64,000 bases of DNA from Euglena gracilis (Eukaryota > Euglenida > Euglenophyceae > Euglenales). Where the stretch lies: assembly GCA_039621445.1 (NCBI GenBank), contig CP154954.1, positions 39,579,816 through 39,643,815 of the forward strand, read 5' to 3'. The position numbers were made by a program, and so were the translations under genes. A model generated the notes under the pieces. It saw nothing but the letters and a program-made list of their open reading frames with translations. It did not search any database and was not told where the DNA came from. Positions 10,869 through 23,476 of the stretch are shown here, in pieces (position 1 is the stretch's first letter; every line of letters begins with the position of its first letter).

Positions 10869-13800
10869 CCCCCCCAACCCAGCGTCACCCCGATGAAATT
10901 CCCCATTGGGCAGCCAAAATTCCTGAAATTGAGGGGGGGAATACACAGTGGTTTTTTGGGTCGCTTGCAGATTTTGGCCTCTGTAAAGAGGATTGTTTTT
11001 TAAATTGAAAAACATGCCACAGAAAGCATGAGAAAGTGAATACAAAGTTCAAAAATGGATGGTGTTGCTGGATTCCTCACAGAAACCACCAATGTCAGCA
11101 CAGCCGCTTGTCATCGAAACCAGTGTCCAGAACAACAGTTCGAGTGTGATACCAGCATGTAAGGGTCTCAACTGAAAAGAGTAAAAAAAAAAAAGTGACC
11201 AAAATGGTCATAGAATGGTTATCGTATCTTTTGCATGGTCACAGGATGTGGTTATCGTATCTTTTGCAATTTTGGGGGTGTTTTGGCCTGCAATTATGGC
11301 TCTGGCTTCACGGTCCGAACTGGCATTCAAGGAATCACGGCCAATTTCGCCCCAAATACCCATTTTTTGCACATATTTTACATCGAGAACCGCCGTCTGG
11401 GGCACAGTCTTTGAAACTGTTGCCAGGGGGCTCCGGCTTCACGCCCGAACCGGCGTCTGAGGAATCACGGCCAATGGCCCCAAATGTCCATGTTTGGGAC
11501 ACGTTTGGGCGATTTTGGTCCGAATCAGTCACCGATCGAAATTGGTGAATTTCACAAGCAGGATGTCATGTTACCGATCAATCGAAAGCTCTTCTCAAGG
11601 GCAGATGGTCACAGATTTCAGCCAAAAGCACAGAGCTCTTAGTTTCAGCGATTGCATGTTCCAAAACTTGACATATTTATCTGCCAAATCCCACAGTTTT
11701 TTAGGTGCTGTATTGGTTCCGGTGCTATATTGCATGTCAATTGAAAGCTGTCCAGAAGGTTTTCCACTTGATACCAAAATCTGCAGACATAACATAATTT
11801 TGTCAGATTTTTTCTTCGGTATCATGTGGGGCTGTTTGGGCAATTTTGGCGGCACTTTGATTGAAGACAATTTTTGGCGGTGGCCAACAATGTCCCAAAG
11901 TGCGCCTGTGCACAATATTTCATCAGGTATTTTCGGAAATTTTGGTATTTTTTTTGGGCAGAAACTGCGTAACATTTTTATTGCAGCAAGGGGGATCCTG
12001 CATGGCGCGGGTAAATTGAAGCGGTGAAGGGTCGGCGGGGGGGGGGGTCTGGGGAATGCAGCGACAAAGTTGAGAGATAAATCATTTCACCGCCCAAAGG
12101 GTGCTGAGGCGGTATCCACTTTTCAAGTTTCAAATGAAATGGTCCAAAGCTGAACTCTTACCAATTTGTATACCATTTTTTGAAATTTTGCAGGCAGAAC
12201 ACGCCAGAAACAGCATTACACAAGAAATTTCTTTCCATTGCTCTCGAAATGGAGACAAATGCATCATGAACCTTTTTTTGATTGAAAAAAAGTGTAAATG
12301 GGCTGAAAATAAATTGAAACGGTGTCTAGTTCACGCCTGAACCAGTGCGTGGAGGACCCAAAATATAAAGTGCCAAAAAGTGTCCAAAATGCTTTGAAGA
12401 CATGTAGTAAACATGTCTGAGCAGTGTTTGGGGTCTTCGACCAGAAATTAGGTTTGTTTGTGCAATAATTCCCTTGTGCAAATTTTGGGAATTTCTGTAA
12501 CAAGAATGCCATGCAAAATGGCTGAAATATGAACTTATGTGCTGAAACCCCTTGAGAAGTGCTTTCGATCGAGGGGCAACTTGGCAGGTGAAAAGTTGAA
12601 TTTGGAATTTGCGAACAGGGTCGAAACATATGCGGTCTGCCATTTTCAGAGCGCTGTGAAGTGTGGCTGAGTTCTGTTGGTATTAAGAGAAAGGTCTTGT
12701 GGAGAGATTTCAATTGACATGCAATATAGCACCGGAACCAATACAGCACCTAAAATTGGGCAAAAATCACCGTTTTTGGCCATTTTTTTTGCCCAAATTA
12801 GTCGACATGTCGAGGCCATCGCCCCACCAGCCCACGTTGACAGGGGTTGTTAACTTGTATTGTTCAAAGTAGGGGTCCAATGCCACTCACTGCAGTGTGA
12901 ACCGCCTCGTCCCCTTACCTGAGGCTGGGTTATCTTCGCAGCCCAAAAAGGGCCAGGAAGTGGAAAAAAACCTGCTCGCATGGGATTGGCCTGAATTTGG
13001 CGCAGTGTGGTGCAGCAGAGCTGGCTGGAGCACTGCTGCGTGGGGCAGGGCCATGCCAGTGTGCACACACCATCACCACATCCCATGGGCTGGCAGAGGC
13101 TTTGGGGCTGGGGGTTGGGTGTTACCCACAAAATTTTCAGGTGTCCCACTATTTAGTTTCCCTACTGTAAAAGTGCCCCAAAATGGCCAAAATTGGGTAT
13201 AGAGGCCCTGATTTGACTGTTGAAGCCATGTCCCCTACTTATAAACCCCCAGGGTTTATAGGATCCGGTTTGGTTGGTCGGCCGAAGGGGGGGTTATAGG
13301 TCCTGGAATTGTTGGTGAAAATCCGACCCCCCCCCCCAAAATGACTCCGAAACCGCCCGAAATCGGCATTTTTTTTTGGGAAATTTGGTCAAAAATGGCA
13401 TTTTTGGTGATTGTCGGTCTCAAAAAGCTGCCAAAAAATCAGTTTTTGGGTGGCTTGTGGCCGAAAAAATCGTCTCCGGCGGTTTGCATTTTTCTTCCCC
13501 ATGGGGGGGTTATAGGTCCCAGTTTGGTTGGCCGGCCCAAGGGGGGGTTTATAGGGGGGGGGTTTACTGCATTGTAATTTGCATTGTAATTTGGGGACCA
13601 CTGGGGTGGGTATCCAATTTTGGTGAAAATTGGTGCTGTTTTGCAATTAGAGTACCGTAACCATCGCTGGCCGTCTGTTGAAAAGATTGAAAAGAGCTTT
13701 CAATTGAGGTGTAAATTGGTACCCCAACTTTGCACACATCCAGAGATACGCTTGCGATCGTCGTATCGGCCAGAATCAGAGTTGAAATTTGTGGTGATTT

Positions 13801-14281
13801 TTGGTCCTCCCTGCAGAAGTGAATTTTCTGTTTAAGTTGATGACCTGAGGGTTCTGGCGAGTATAAAAATTATTAAATTCGGATTTCCCTGGGACAGGAA
13901 ATCAGAGTACTGTGCAGTGTGGCCGAATTTAGTGGTCATCACTGGTCGTCTGATTAACTGAGCTTTTACAGCCGGTTGCGAATGAATGCGTATCCGAGAT
14001 CAAAATAATTGCCACGTTTCTCAACTCTAACCGGTCAATTTTCTCTGAATAACTGCCAATTTTCTCCAAATAACTGCCATTTTTCTCAAAAACAATTGCC
14101 TATTGTGTGAAAATAAATGCCAATTTTCTCATAAAAAATGCCACATGACATTGTGTTTGCAAGGCAAGTTTCTGTTTCACAAGTGTCTCCTTTCTCCGCA
14201 GATGTCGAATACCATGCCCCCCCCCCCCCCGAGCTAACCCCCCCTGGGCTATTCCCAGGGACGGGAATAGCTCAATGTCAT

Positions 14282-14660
14282 ACATTCCCCCCCCCCTTGT
14301 CCTTGACACGCCTTGTCCATGACACACCCCCCGTGTCAACCGCACTTTTCCCGTACCTAAAAAGAGTAAAGTATTTTTGACACACTTCACGTCTCTGGAG
14401 CTTATTGGTTGCCATTTTCTGCACGCTTTGAACTCATCTTCTTTTGAGTTTGGTGATTTAGTGAGATGTGAGCACTCCAATGGAGTTATTGTTGATGCTA
14501 TGGTGATTGGGCCCTCAAACCGAGGTCCAGATTACTTGGCCATCATTTGCTGCATGTTTCGTGGTACGGTTCCCATGACACGGCGTGTCCATGACACACC
14601 CCCTGTGTCAACCGCACTTTCCCCGTACTTTGGCGTGTCAAGGACAAGGGGGGGGAATGT
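14282..14660. mobile_element. MITE with ACATTCCC ends, copy-2 version
   Basis: Counterpart of 7484-7860. Here both ends are intact: ACATTCCC plus a C run and TTGTCCTTGACACG, and the inverted CGTGTCAAGGACAAGG plus a G run and GAATGT. Non-autonomous and non-coding. Confidence 0.6.
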
Positions 14661-17600
14661 AGCACTTTTTATGAAGAAGCTTCCGAAAAAGGGTTCAAAA
14701 ATTGACGTTTTTGGACGTTTTCACAAATTCCTTTTGGCAAATGTGCTGGAAATCGACCATTTTTGTGAACATCCAAAAAAGTTGCTAAAATGATCCTTTT
14801 TGACTGTCCAAGGTTTGGGAATGGGAACACCTTGGGGGGCGCAGGTCCCCAGGTGTCCCCCCCCCCCAATGTTCCCATATTGGGCCATAAAGGGTCCGGG
14901 GGACCAGAATGGCTCGGGGGGGGGGGGCATGGTAATGCTCGTCATGGGTTCAATGTGTTGGCCAGGGATTTGCTTACTCTTGTGACGGGGCTGTCAGGTG
15001 ACTCTCTTTGACTGGGGGTGGTGCGGGTCATGGGGGGGTGTCACGGGAGGGGTCACAAGGTCATGGGGGAACACCACATTATCGGCGGCCGAATTAGGAA
15101 TCACCAAACCCAAAATTTTGGAAGAATTTTCCATAAATTCGGATGAATTGAATGAATTGAATTGCGCTGTTCCAATTTGGAAAAGCAAGTTGAATTTATG
15201 GCTGGCACAGCAGAAACGATCCAGGTCGTGAACGTTGCCAATGCATCTGCGACTAGCGTTGCTGCTGCACTCCCTCCACTTTGATAGATTCCCTCTGATC
15301 TTTCTTTGGTGGGACCTCAAGTATCATTGTGAATTTTTCTGCAGCGAGCAGGTGTTCCCTCCAACCGGGATGGTGCGCTTCTTTCTCGGGTCTGGCATTT
15401 TATTGTGAGACAAGTGGAATTTAGGTTTGAGAAAATTGTGGCCGGGTTTTGAGTCAATGGAAATAATTTTGAGACGGGTGGCCATTCTTTTTGTGATCGA
15501 TCGCAGTGTACAATGAGACAGGCGGCAGTTCATCATGAGACAGTGAGCCGTTATTTTTGCAACTGGCTGTAATTGAAGGGTGAATTTGCACCTGAACGAT
15601 TGACACAGCCGGAGATGCGCTCGCGATCGTCAGATTTTGGCGAAAGCCAAATTTAAAAAAAAAATCCAAAGTGGCTCAGCATTGCAGATCAATGGTCAGA
15701 GTTTGGTCCTGGGAGTGCCTTTTGACCGAAGGTTGGGAACGCTGGTTCTGTCGTGAATTTGGTGGCCCAAAACGCCGCCTTAAGAAAGGGGAGGACGCCG
15801 GTTTTGTAGTGAATCTTGCATCCCAGACGCCCGGTTTCTGTCTTTCGGACAGAACCGGTCGTCTGGGACGCTGGGTTAACAGAAACGGCCCCCCCCTTTC
15901 TGATATAGATTCAGCAAGGGAAAGCGGGGGATTTTCTCAACCAAGGGGACCCCATCCATACATGGGGGGTCCATACACGGACATAGGACATCCATACACG
16001 GGGTGGGGGGGGGGGGGGTGGGGCGGCTGCAGCCAGCCCCGATTTGGGCCCAGCCCAGCCGCAGCAGCCCCCCCCCGGGGGGGGGGGGTGCTGCTAGCCC
16101 AGCTAGCCAGCCCCTTTTTGGGGGGTCCAGCCCAAAATTTTTCGGCGCGAAGCGCCGAAATTTTTTGAAAAACTGTGTGGAAAAGTGGCCAAAAATGGGG
16201 TTTGGGGGGCGTTTGGGGCATTTTTGGGGGGTTTCAGATGCATCATTTTTTCAAAACTGTGTTTTGCAGGTCATTTTTGGGCATTTTTCCGATTTCAGTC
16301 CAGCTCGCCCTGGTTCGGGTCCAGCCGGGGGCCAGCCCCCCCCCCCCCCCCCGGGGGGGGGGGCTAGCTAGCCCAAATTTCTAGCTAGCCCAAATTTCTA
16401 GCCCTAGCCCAGCAACCCCCCCCCGGGGTCCTTAAAGAGATGTATGACCCCATCTCCAGGGGGGAGGGTCCAGCCAGCCAGCAACTCAAAACCAGCCAGC
16501 AGCCCAAATCGGGGCTGGGAGTCCCCCCCCCCCCCAGGGTCGAGTGAAATAACGTTGGGTCCAGCCCGTCCTGAGGCCAGGCCAGCCAGCCGCAGGCTGG
16601 CCAGCCAACTGGGCTGCCCGGCTCACCTATCCCTGCATTTTTTTCCCCTCATCACAGCTTCCTCGCCCCCAATTTCTGGCACATACACTTGTGTGTGTGT
16701 GTGTGTGTGTGTGTGTGGTGCGGTGCTCTCGTCCCATCCATAGACTAGGTGTGAGTCAGTAAGTGGGCTGTTCCTCCAGTTCCGATCCAGCCTGCATCTA
16801 GCTCCATCCATCAAATGTCGAGAAGGCAAAAATGTTTAGAAAATTTTGTTTTTCATCAGCCCAGCCCAGCACAGCCGCCTCCAGCCCCGGATTCCCCCCC
16901 CCCCCATCCCCTTGGGGGGTCCAGCCAGCAGCTCGTTTCCAGCCAGCAGCCTTTTTTTCCAGCCGGAGGCTGGACCCCCCCCCCCCAAGGGTCCTTAAGA
17001 AATCCCCTGACGGAAAGCATGAGGTTTGCCGAAAATTGAAAATCACCTTTGACAGTAAATTTTGCTTTAAACGATTTTTTTGAACCTATTTTTTTGCCAA
17101 CCAACGGGAACCAAACTGTTGTAAAATGTGACACAAAGCTTTTGAAGTAGCCCTCGGTGGGGGACAATTGGAACAGGACAACCCTGTGTTGGGGGATGCA
17201 AATGGAAAACGGCAATCGGTGAACTGGATAAAATATTGGATCATTTTTCAAGTGTGAGATTGAAGCAAGCGTTCCAGGAAAAGAACAGAAACGATGCATT
17301 TTAATCAGAGAACCGGGAATGTGATCCACCATCTGAGAAGGTGTGGGTGGCTGCAGGCATTATTTTTTTTAAGGCGAAATTTCTCAAAAAATTTTAAGGC
17401 GTTTTTTAAGGTTTTTTAAGGTTTTTTAAGGTTTTTTGACGATTTTTAAAAAATTTTAAGGTTTTTTAAGGCATTTTTTTCTCATCTAAAATGTCAGATC
17501 CCGAAAATGGCCCGATGGCTTCAGACTCCTCTGTGGCTTTGGAACGCTCAAGGAAGAAGCCAATGGCGAAGCATGGGGATCAGGGCGGTCCATGAGGGAC

Positions 17601-17889
17601 AGTTATTGTCAACAGGCAAGCAAATGTCCTGAATAGGGTCAGAAATTTAAAAAATTTAAAGTAATTGCAATGAAAAAAAAATGGATGGTTTCGAGTTTCG
17701 AGTTTCGAGGTGACCCACTCTGTATCCCATGCAACAACGTGTTGAGCAATGTGTATGGCGGCACACTGCATGGACACGCTTTTGGTATTGCTCACATGAA
17801 AAAAGTTTGATTATTTTCTCGGTGTTCATGAGGCTATCACAAAATCCTTGCACCTTAGCCAACGCGGATTCAATGTTACCAACATCCTG

Positions 17890-18995
17890 TTACAACTTTT
17901 TGTGCAAATTGGTCATGGTGGCCTTGATTCCGCGAATATCCGGTGTGGGTGCCCGGGTTGCCGCATTTCGGGTCCGCAAATCCACGATTGTGGTTCGGAT
18001 ATCCACTGTGTCATTATGCCACTGTTGTTGCAAATTCTCAATCCTGCTTGCCATATTCGAGATTTTGGGTGTGAAAGCTTGCAAATTCAGCAGGAATTTC
18101 TCCACAATGGCAAGATTTCTGCTCCAAACGAGAAAGTCTTTCTTCCAACCGCTGCACATAAGTGCGGGGATCAAAATTTTCGCATGCTTGGGCAAGAAAG
18201 TGGGAAAAATTCGCGGAATCACCGCCAGGGCAGAACGGGAATCGGCCGAACAGCCAGGGTGGTGGGTCGACCCCCCCCACCACCTCCCGTATCTCCGGGA
18301 GCACCAATTTTTGGACCCGAAAAAAATTTCCTGCGCCGGGTGTTTTTTTTGACCCATTTTGGGACCCGTATCCCCCCCCCCCCCCCCCGAAAACTACCCA
18401 AAATCCCATTTTTTCACACCTTCCAAAAATTCGACATTTTCTCAAAATGTTGATTTTGAGAGGTTTCGGAAGCAAAAAAAAATGCCGTTGAAAGTCCAAA
18501 AGAGTTCAACGAGAAAAAATGTCAGTAAAATTTGACTGTGCCAAAATTCCGTCCACTTTTTTTGACCTTCGTTTTTTCACCCCCCCCCCTAAAAAGTACC
18601 AGTTTTTAGGACGGAAATTTTTGAGATTTTTTGTGAAAAAAAAAACGTGGTTTTTCATCGAAAAATCATGTGTTTTGGGTTCATTTTTCAAAGAAGTTTC
18701 AAAAAAATCTTCTGGCCAAAATCCTCGTTTTCCCGAAATTGGTGAAAATGCTGTGGTGGGTGGGGGGGGGTCGACCCCCACACCAGGCCTTCCCGTTCTG
18801 CCCTGATCACCGCTCAACTGGAGACCGCGCTTGAAATGCTGTGGCAAGTGTGGAAGCGTAGTAAATTGTCCCAAATCGTGATTTTTTGTTGTTCATGCAA
18901 CTTTTGCTGCAATTGCATTGCTGCAATTTGGGTTGACTCCTCAAGTAATTCAAATCAAGGAAGGTGTGGTTGCAAGTTTTGCTTTTTCTGGCCAT
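17890..18995 (-). pseudogene. Coiled-coil-like coding fragment carried in the hAT element
   Basis: Minus-strand frames 17890-18225 and 18806-18995 flank the nested 18226-18805 element and were presumably contiguous before it inserted. They show heptad-like, Gln/Leu-rich segments (QLQQKLHEQQK, RLEERLSRLEQK) and no enzyme motif. The character recalls the coiled-coil gag-like ORFs near 38.5-40 kb, so a captured retroelement gag piece is possible. Origin unproven; frames are broken. Confidence 0.35.
18226..18805. mobile_element. Nested hAT-type MITE, 580 bp
   Basis: Inverted ends CAGGGCAGAACGGGAA and TTCCCGTTCTGCCCTG, with subterminal GTCGACCCCC blocks. Flanking direct repeats ATCACCGC lie at 18218-18225 and 18806-18813. 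The 8-bp duplication and CAGGG ends are typical of hAT. Internally AT-rich, with TTTTTCAC and C-run stretches and no transposase. It inserted into the larger hAT element. A similar end occurs near 25715-25760. Confidence 0.92.
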
Positions 18996-20149
18996 GTGTC
19001 ACAGCCTTTGGTGAACCGAGGCCAACCGAACTATGCCAGAAACCTTGGCAAACAATCCGATTTTCATATTGTTTGTTCACAACCACTTCTGCATTGACTG
19101 GCTTTATGCGGGGTTTCAGACATGCCATTATTTGTTTGGTGCAAGAAAAAAATTTTTCAGGGAGAATTTTTAAGGTTTTTTAAGGTCATCACAGGGAAGA
19201 AAAACTTCCACGGGGTGATTTTTTTAAGGTTTTTTAAGGGTTTTTAAGGTTTTTTAAGGCATTTTGGCAAAAAAAATTTAAGGTTTTTTAAGGTTTTTTA
19301 AGGTTTTTTAAGGCGCCTTAAAAAATAATAATGCCTGGGTGGCTGACCCCAAACATTGGGGTGGGGCACTAGAAAGTCGATCGAAGGGTGTGGTCAAAGG
19401 GGGGGGGGTTAGCTCTAACCCAGGGATAAGAGCTCAGCGACCTCCCTAATTCTCCCCCAATTGCGATTAGGGGGCAATTGGACAACCCCGCGAGGCTGTA
19501 GGGGTGTCGCTAAAGTCAGGGTCTGTGCCACCAGGTTCATGACAGAACGCCGGCTCTGTTGTGAACCCGGCGGCCGCCACCACACAAAGGCGAGGATGGT
19601 AACGTGCCCCCCCCCCTCTATTTGGCCCCCCCTTCTGGCCAATTTGGGTGGGGGACAATTAGGGGGATGCCCCCCCAACCCAGCGTCACCCCGATGAAAT
19701 TCCCCATTGGGCAGCCAAAATTCCTGAAATTTGAGGGGGGGAATACACAGTGGTTTTTTGGGTCGCTTGCAGATTTTGGCCTCTGTAAAGAGGATTGTTT
19801 TTTAAATTGAAAAACATGCCACAGAAAGCATGAGAAAGTGAATACAAAGTTCAAAAATGGATGGTGTTGCTGGATTCCTCACAGAAACCACCAATGTCAG
19901 CACAGCCGCTTGTCATCGAAACCAGTGTCCAGAACAACAGTTCGAGTGTGATACCAGCATGTAAGGGTCTCAACTGAAAAGAGTAAAAAAAAAAGTGACC
20001 AAAATGGTCATAGAATGGTTATCGTATCTTTTGCATGGTCACAGGATGTGGTTATCGTATCTTTTGCAATTTTGGGGGTGTTTTGGCCTGCAATTATGGC
20101 TCTGGCTTCACGGTCCGAACTGGCATTCAAGGAATCACGGCCAATTTCG

Positions 20150-21935
20150 CCCCAAATACCCATTTTTTGCACATATTTTACATCGAGAACCGCCGTCTGG
20201 GGCACAGTCTTTGAAACTGTTGCCAGGGGGCTCCGGCTTCACGCCCGAACTGGCGTCTGAGGAATCACGGCCAATGGCCCCAAATGTCCATGTTTGGGAC
20301 ACGTTTGGGCGATTTTGGTCCGAATCAGTCACCGATCGAAATTGGTGAATTTCACAAGCAGGATGTCATGTTACCGATCAATCGAAAGCTCTTCTCAAGG
20401 GCAGATGGTCACAGATTTCAGCCAAAAGCACAGAGCTCTTAGTTTCAGCGATTGCATGTTCCAAAACTTGACATATTTATTTGCCAAATCCCACAGTTTT
20501 TTAGGTGCTGTATTGGTTCCGGTGCTATATTGCATGTCAATTGAAAGCTGTCCAGAAGGTTTTCCACTTGATACCAAAATCTGCAGACATAACATAATTT
20601 TGTCAGATTTTTTCTTCGGTATCATGTGGGGCTGTTTGGGCAATTTTGGCGGCACTTTGATTGAAGACAATTTTTGGCGGTGGCCAACAATGTCCCAAAG
20701 TGCGCCTGTGCACAATATTTCATCAGGTATTTTCGGAAATTTTGGTATTTTTTTTTGGGCAGAAACTGCGTAACATTTTTATTGCAGCAAGGGGGATCCT
20801 GCATGGCGCGGGTAAATTGAAGCGGTGAAGGGTCGGCGGGGGGGGGGGGGGTCTGGGGAATGCAGCGACAAAGTTGAGAGATAAATCATTTCACCGCCCA
20901 AAGGGTGCTGAGGCGGTATCCACTTTTCAAGTTTCAAATGAAATGGTCCAAAGCTGAACTCTTACCAATTTGTATACCATTTTTTGAAATTTTGCAGGCA
21001 GAACACGCCAGAAACAGCATTACACAAGAAATTTCTTTCCATTGCTCTCGAAATGGAGACAAATGCATCATGAACCTTTTTTTGATTGAAAAAAAGTGTA
21101 AATGGGCTGAAAATAAATTGAAACGGTGTCTAGTTCACGCCTGAACCAGTGCGTGGAGGACCCAAAATATAAAGTGCCAAAAAGTGTCCAAAATGCTTTG
21201 AAGACATGTAGTAAACATGTCTGAGCAGTGTTTGGGGTCTTCGACCAGAAATTAGGTTTGTTTGTGCAATAATTCCCTTGTGCAAATTTTGGGAATTTCT
21301 GTAACAAGACTGCCATGCAAAATGGCTGAAATATGAACTTATGTGCTGAAACCCCTTGAGAAGTGCTTTCGATCGAGGGGCAACTTGGCAGGTGAAAAGT
21401 TGAATTTGGAATTTGCGAACAGGGTCGAAACATATGCGGTCTGCCATTTTCAGAGCGCTGTGAAGTGTGGCTGAGTTCTGTTGGTATTAAGCGAAAGGTC
21501 TTGTGGACAGCTTTCAATTGACATGCAATATAGCACCGGAACCAATACAGCACCTAAAAAACTGTGGGATTTGGCAAATAAATATGTCAAGTTTTGGAAC
21601 ATGCAATCGCTGAAGCTAAGAGCTCTGTGCTTTTGGCTGAAATCTGTGACCATCTGCCCTTGAGAAGAGCTTTCGATTGATCGGTAACATGACATCCTGC
21701 TTGTGAAATTCACCAATTTCGATCGGTGACTGATTCGGACCAAAATCGCCCAAACGTGTCCCAAACATGGACATTTGGGGCCATTGGCCGTGATTCCTCA
21801 GACGCCGGTTCGGGCGTGAGGCCGGAGCCCCCTAGAAACGTTTCCTAAAACCAGAAAACTAGAAACGGTTTCAAAGGCTGTGTCCCAGACGCCGGTTCTC
21901 GATATAAAACATGTGCAAAAAATGAGTATTTGGGA
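20150..21935. repeat. Inverted repeat IR2 bounding the tandem unit
   Basis: Left arm 20150-20553 pairs with right arm 21505-21935; the right arm has about 35 extra bases near 21832-21866. Shared landmarks include CAATTGAAAGCTGTCC, the CGATCAATCGAAAGC block, and a CCGGTTC...CAGACGCC hairpin motif. In copy 1 the left arm (11350-11753) is intact, but the right arm stops at 12755 where copy 2 begins. Spacer 20554-21504 is non-coding as far as I can see. Confidence 0.85.
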
Positions 21936-23290
21936 CACAGTTCTCAGTGTAAATTTTCATAGATGCTGGAAATTATTTTTTTTTTGAGATGCAACGTCAT
22001 TATCTAGTGACCAAGAATTTTTCTTTCCAAACCTGAACATGCCCCCAAACCTATATCGAACCCTGGGGCCGGTCTCGCCGACTGGACTGGACCCGGCTAG
22101 TCGGAAAATGACAAAAACAAGCCAAAATCCCATGCGAGTTTAAATTCAACCAAGAAAAATTCAAAAAAATTGGTGAAAATATTTCTTCAAACAGTCAAAG
22201 ATAGCATTTTCCACCATTGCCAACGCCCTTTTTCAAAGAAACTTGTCGATTGCTTGCAGCTGGCTTGGAATGCCAACTAATTGTTGCTGAGCTGCTCAAG
22301 GCGGAGCAGCCATTGTTGAGCCAGTCAGGTGTCGGGCAGCTGTGCCTCAGCACGAGAGCCTAATCAATCGCCAATTGGGGGGGGGGGCTTTTTGAGCCAG
22401 CACGTTTATCAATGCCCTTGCCATTTTTTGGGCTCTTTCCCACCACTTTCGGCCATGATGCGCGCAATCAGAAAAATCAGTGGGTGTTTTTCAAGCGCAG
22501 GGTGGGCCTCCATGGCCTCCATGCACCAACTGCGGACAACCATCTAACGTGTTTTGAAAACGGCATTCCTTGCTATGTCAAACAGGGAAACATGGGAAAT
22601 GACGTCCGCCTCGTTTTTCAGGAGTTTCTTTCGTCACCATACTGAAGTGCGAGTTTGGCCTGATGTTTTGCTGGACAGTTCGATTTCTGAACGCATGGCA
22701 GCCAGACTGCTTCCTGCCCTGTATTTGTTGTTTGTGTTTTTTTAGGAGGTAGGTCTTTTCTTTCCCTCCTGTCTGAATTCATTGTCGATTGTGGTGTTTT
22801 GTTCACCTGTCACAGACCCTTCCCCAAGTGGTGGAGTAGGCTTTTGAGATTCTCACCCCCAAGTTACTGCTGGAGCGACAGCAGAAGGAAGTCAATCGGT
22901 TGAACCTTTCTGATTTTGCTCTTCTGTTCATTCAGAGTGTTGTCTGTTTTAAACTTCAAGCCAAAATGCCCAAATAAATCTGTTTTCTTTTTTTTGCAAT
23001 GTTCATGAAGCCAAGTATCATAAAAATGCGGCTCAAAAGCATTTCGTCATAAAAGGGACGACATTGTTTCTCACCTGAATCTGGAAAATTTAACGACAGT
23101 GGTGCCGAAGCGGGCAGAATCAGTGCCAGGCTAGCCGGCTTCAGGACAGATTGGCGTCACGAACCTTTCATCAAAGGTGTGAATGGAAACATCGGGCAGA
23201 CATGCGGAATGAACTTTGTGATGAATATTGTTTTGAGGCCATCGTTTCCCAAGACCAGACATAGGGGAGGGGGGATCAATGAGAAATTCC
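21936..23290. other. No supported gene; low-identity repeat fragments
   Basis: Mostly unique-looking, mixed-composition DNA. A solo end of the CAGGGTTCGATAT MITE family is at 22053-22067. An imperfect inverted pair, GAGCTGCTCAAGG/CGGAGCAGC, lies near 22290. Short ORFs on both strands lack recognisable domains. Confidence 0.5.
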
Positions 23291-23476
23291 TCCAGCAGCA
23301 TCATCGGTCCCAACAGGGGTTTTTTTTAGTCTTGGACCCCAAGGGGCCCCCCCCCCCCCCAGGGGGGATCCCCCCAGAGGGGGGTGGTATATTTTTGGCA
23401 CCAAAATTTTTTGAAAAGGTGCTATTTTCAGCATTTTCGCGATTTTTGGCTCTTTCGGAGAAAAGTGGGTTGGGCC

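Larger units (their letters stand above)
5987..12755. repeat. Tandem segmental duplication, copy 1 (about 6.77 kb)
   Basis: Collinear with 12785-21559 at very high identity, apart from the 1984-bp insertion in copy 2 and small indels mostly in G/C runs. It carries G-run MITEs, hairpins, a TG microsatellite and repeated AGCCAGCCAGCAG-type motifs, but no supported gene. It ends at CAGCACCTAAAA, part-way into the right arm of a second inverted repeat, where it joins a flipped copy of the IR1 spacer. Confidence 0.92.
17354..19337. mobile_element. hAT-type DNA transposon (non-autonomous), 1984 bp
   Basis: Begins CAGGCATTATTTT...AAGGCG and ends CGCCTTAAAAAATAATAATG followed by CCTG, an inverted repeat of about 23 bp. 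Direct repeats GGTGGCTG flank it at 17346-17353 and 19338-19345. The matching site in copy 1 (10538-10545) holds a single GGTGGCTG and no insert. An 8-bp target duplication, CAG-type ends and many subterminal TTTTTTAAGG repeats are hAT traits. No transposase is recognisable. The interior holds a minus-strand coding-like fragment and a nested element. Confidence 0.93.
12785..21559. repeat. Tandem segmental duplication, copy 2 (with 2-kb hAT insert)
   Basis: Matches copy 1 from the IR1 right arm to CAGCACCTAAAA. Copy 2 is interrupted after 17353 by a hAT element and resumes at 19338. Just upstream, 12758-12784 holds only nine bases of the left arm plus the 18-bp spacer in inverted orientation relative to 5969-5986. 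Confidence 0.92.

Noticed and set aside
5600-21900. Paired ORFs of 60-180 codons repeated in both tandem copies
   Set aside because: They recur because the DNA is duplicated, lack domains and codon bias, and overlap MITEs and hairpins.
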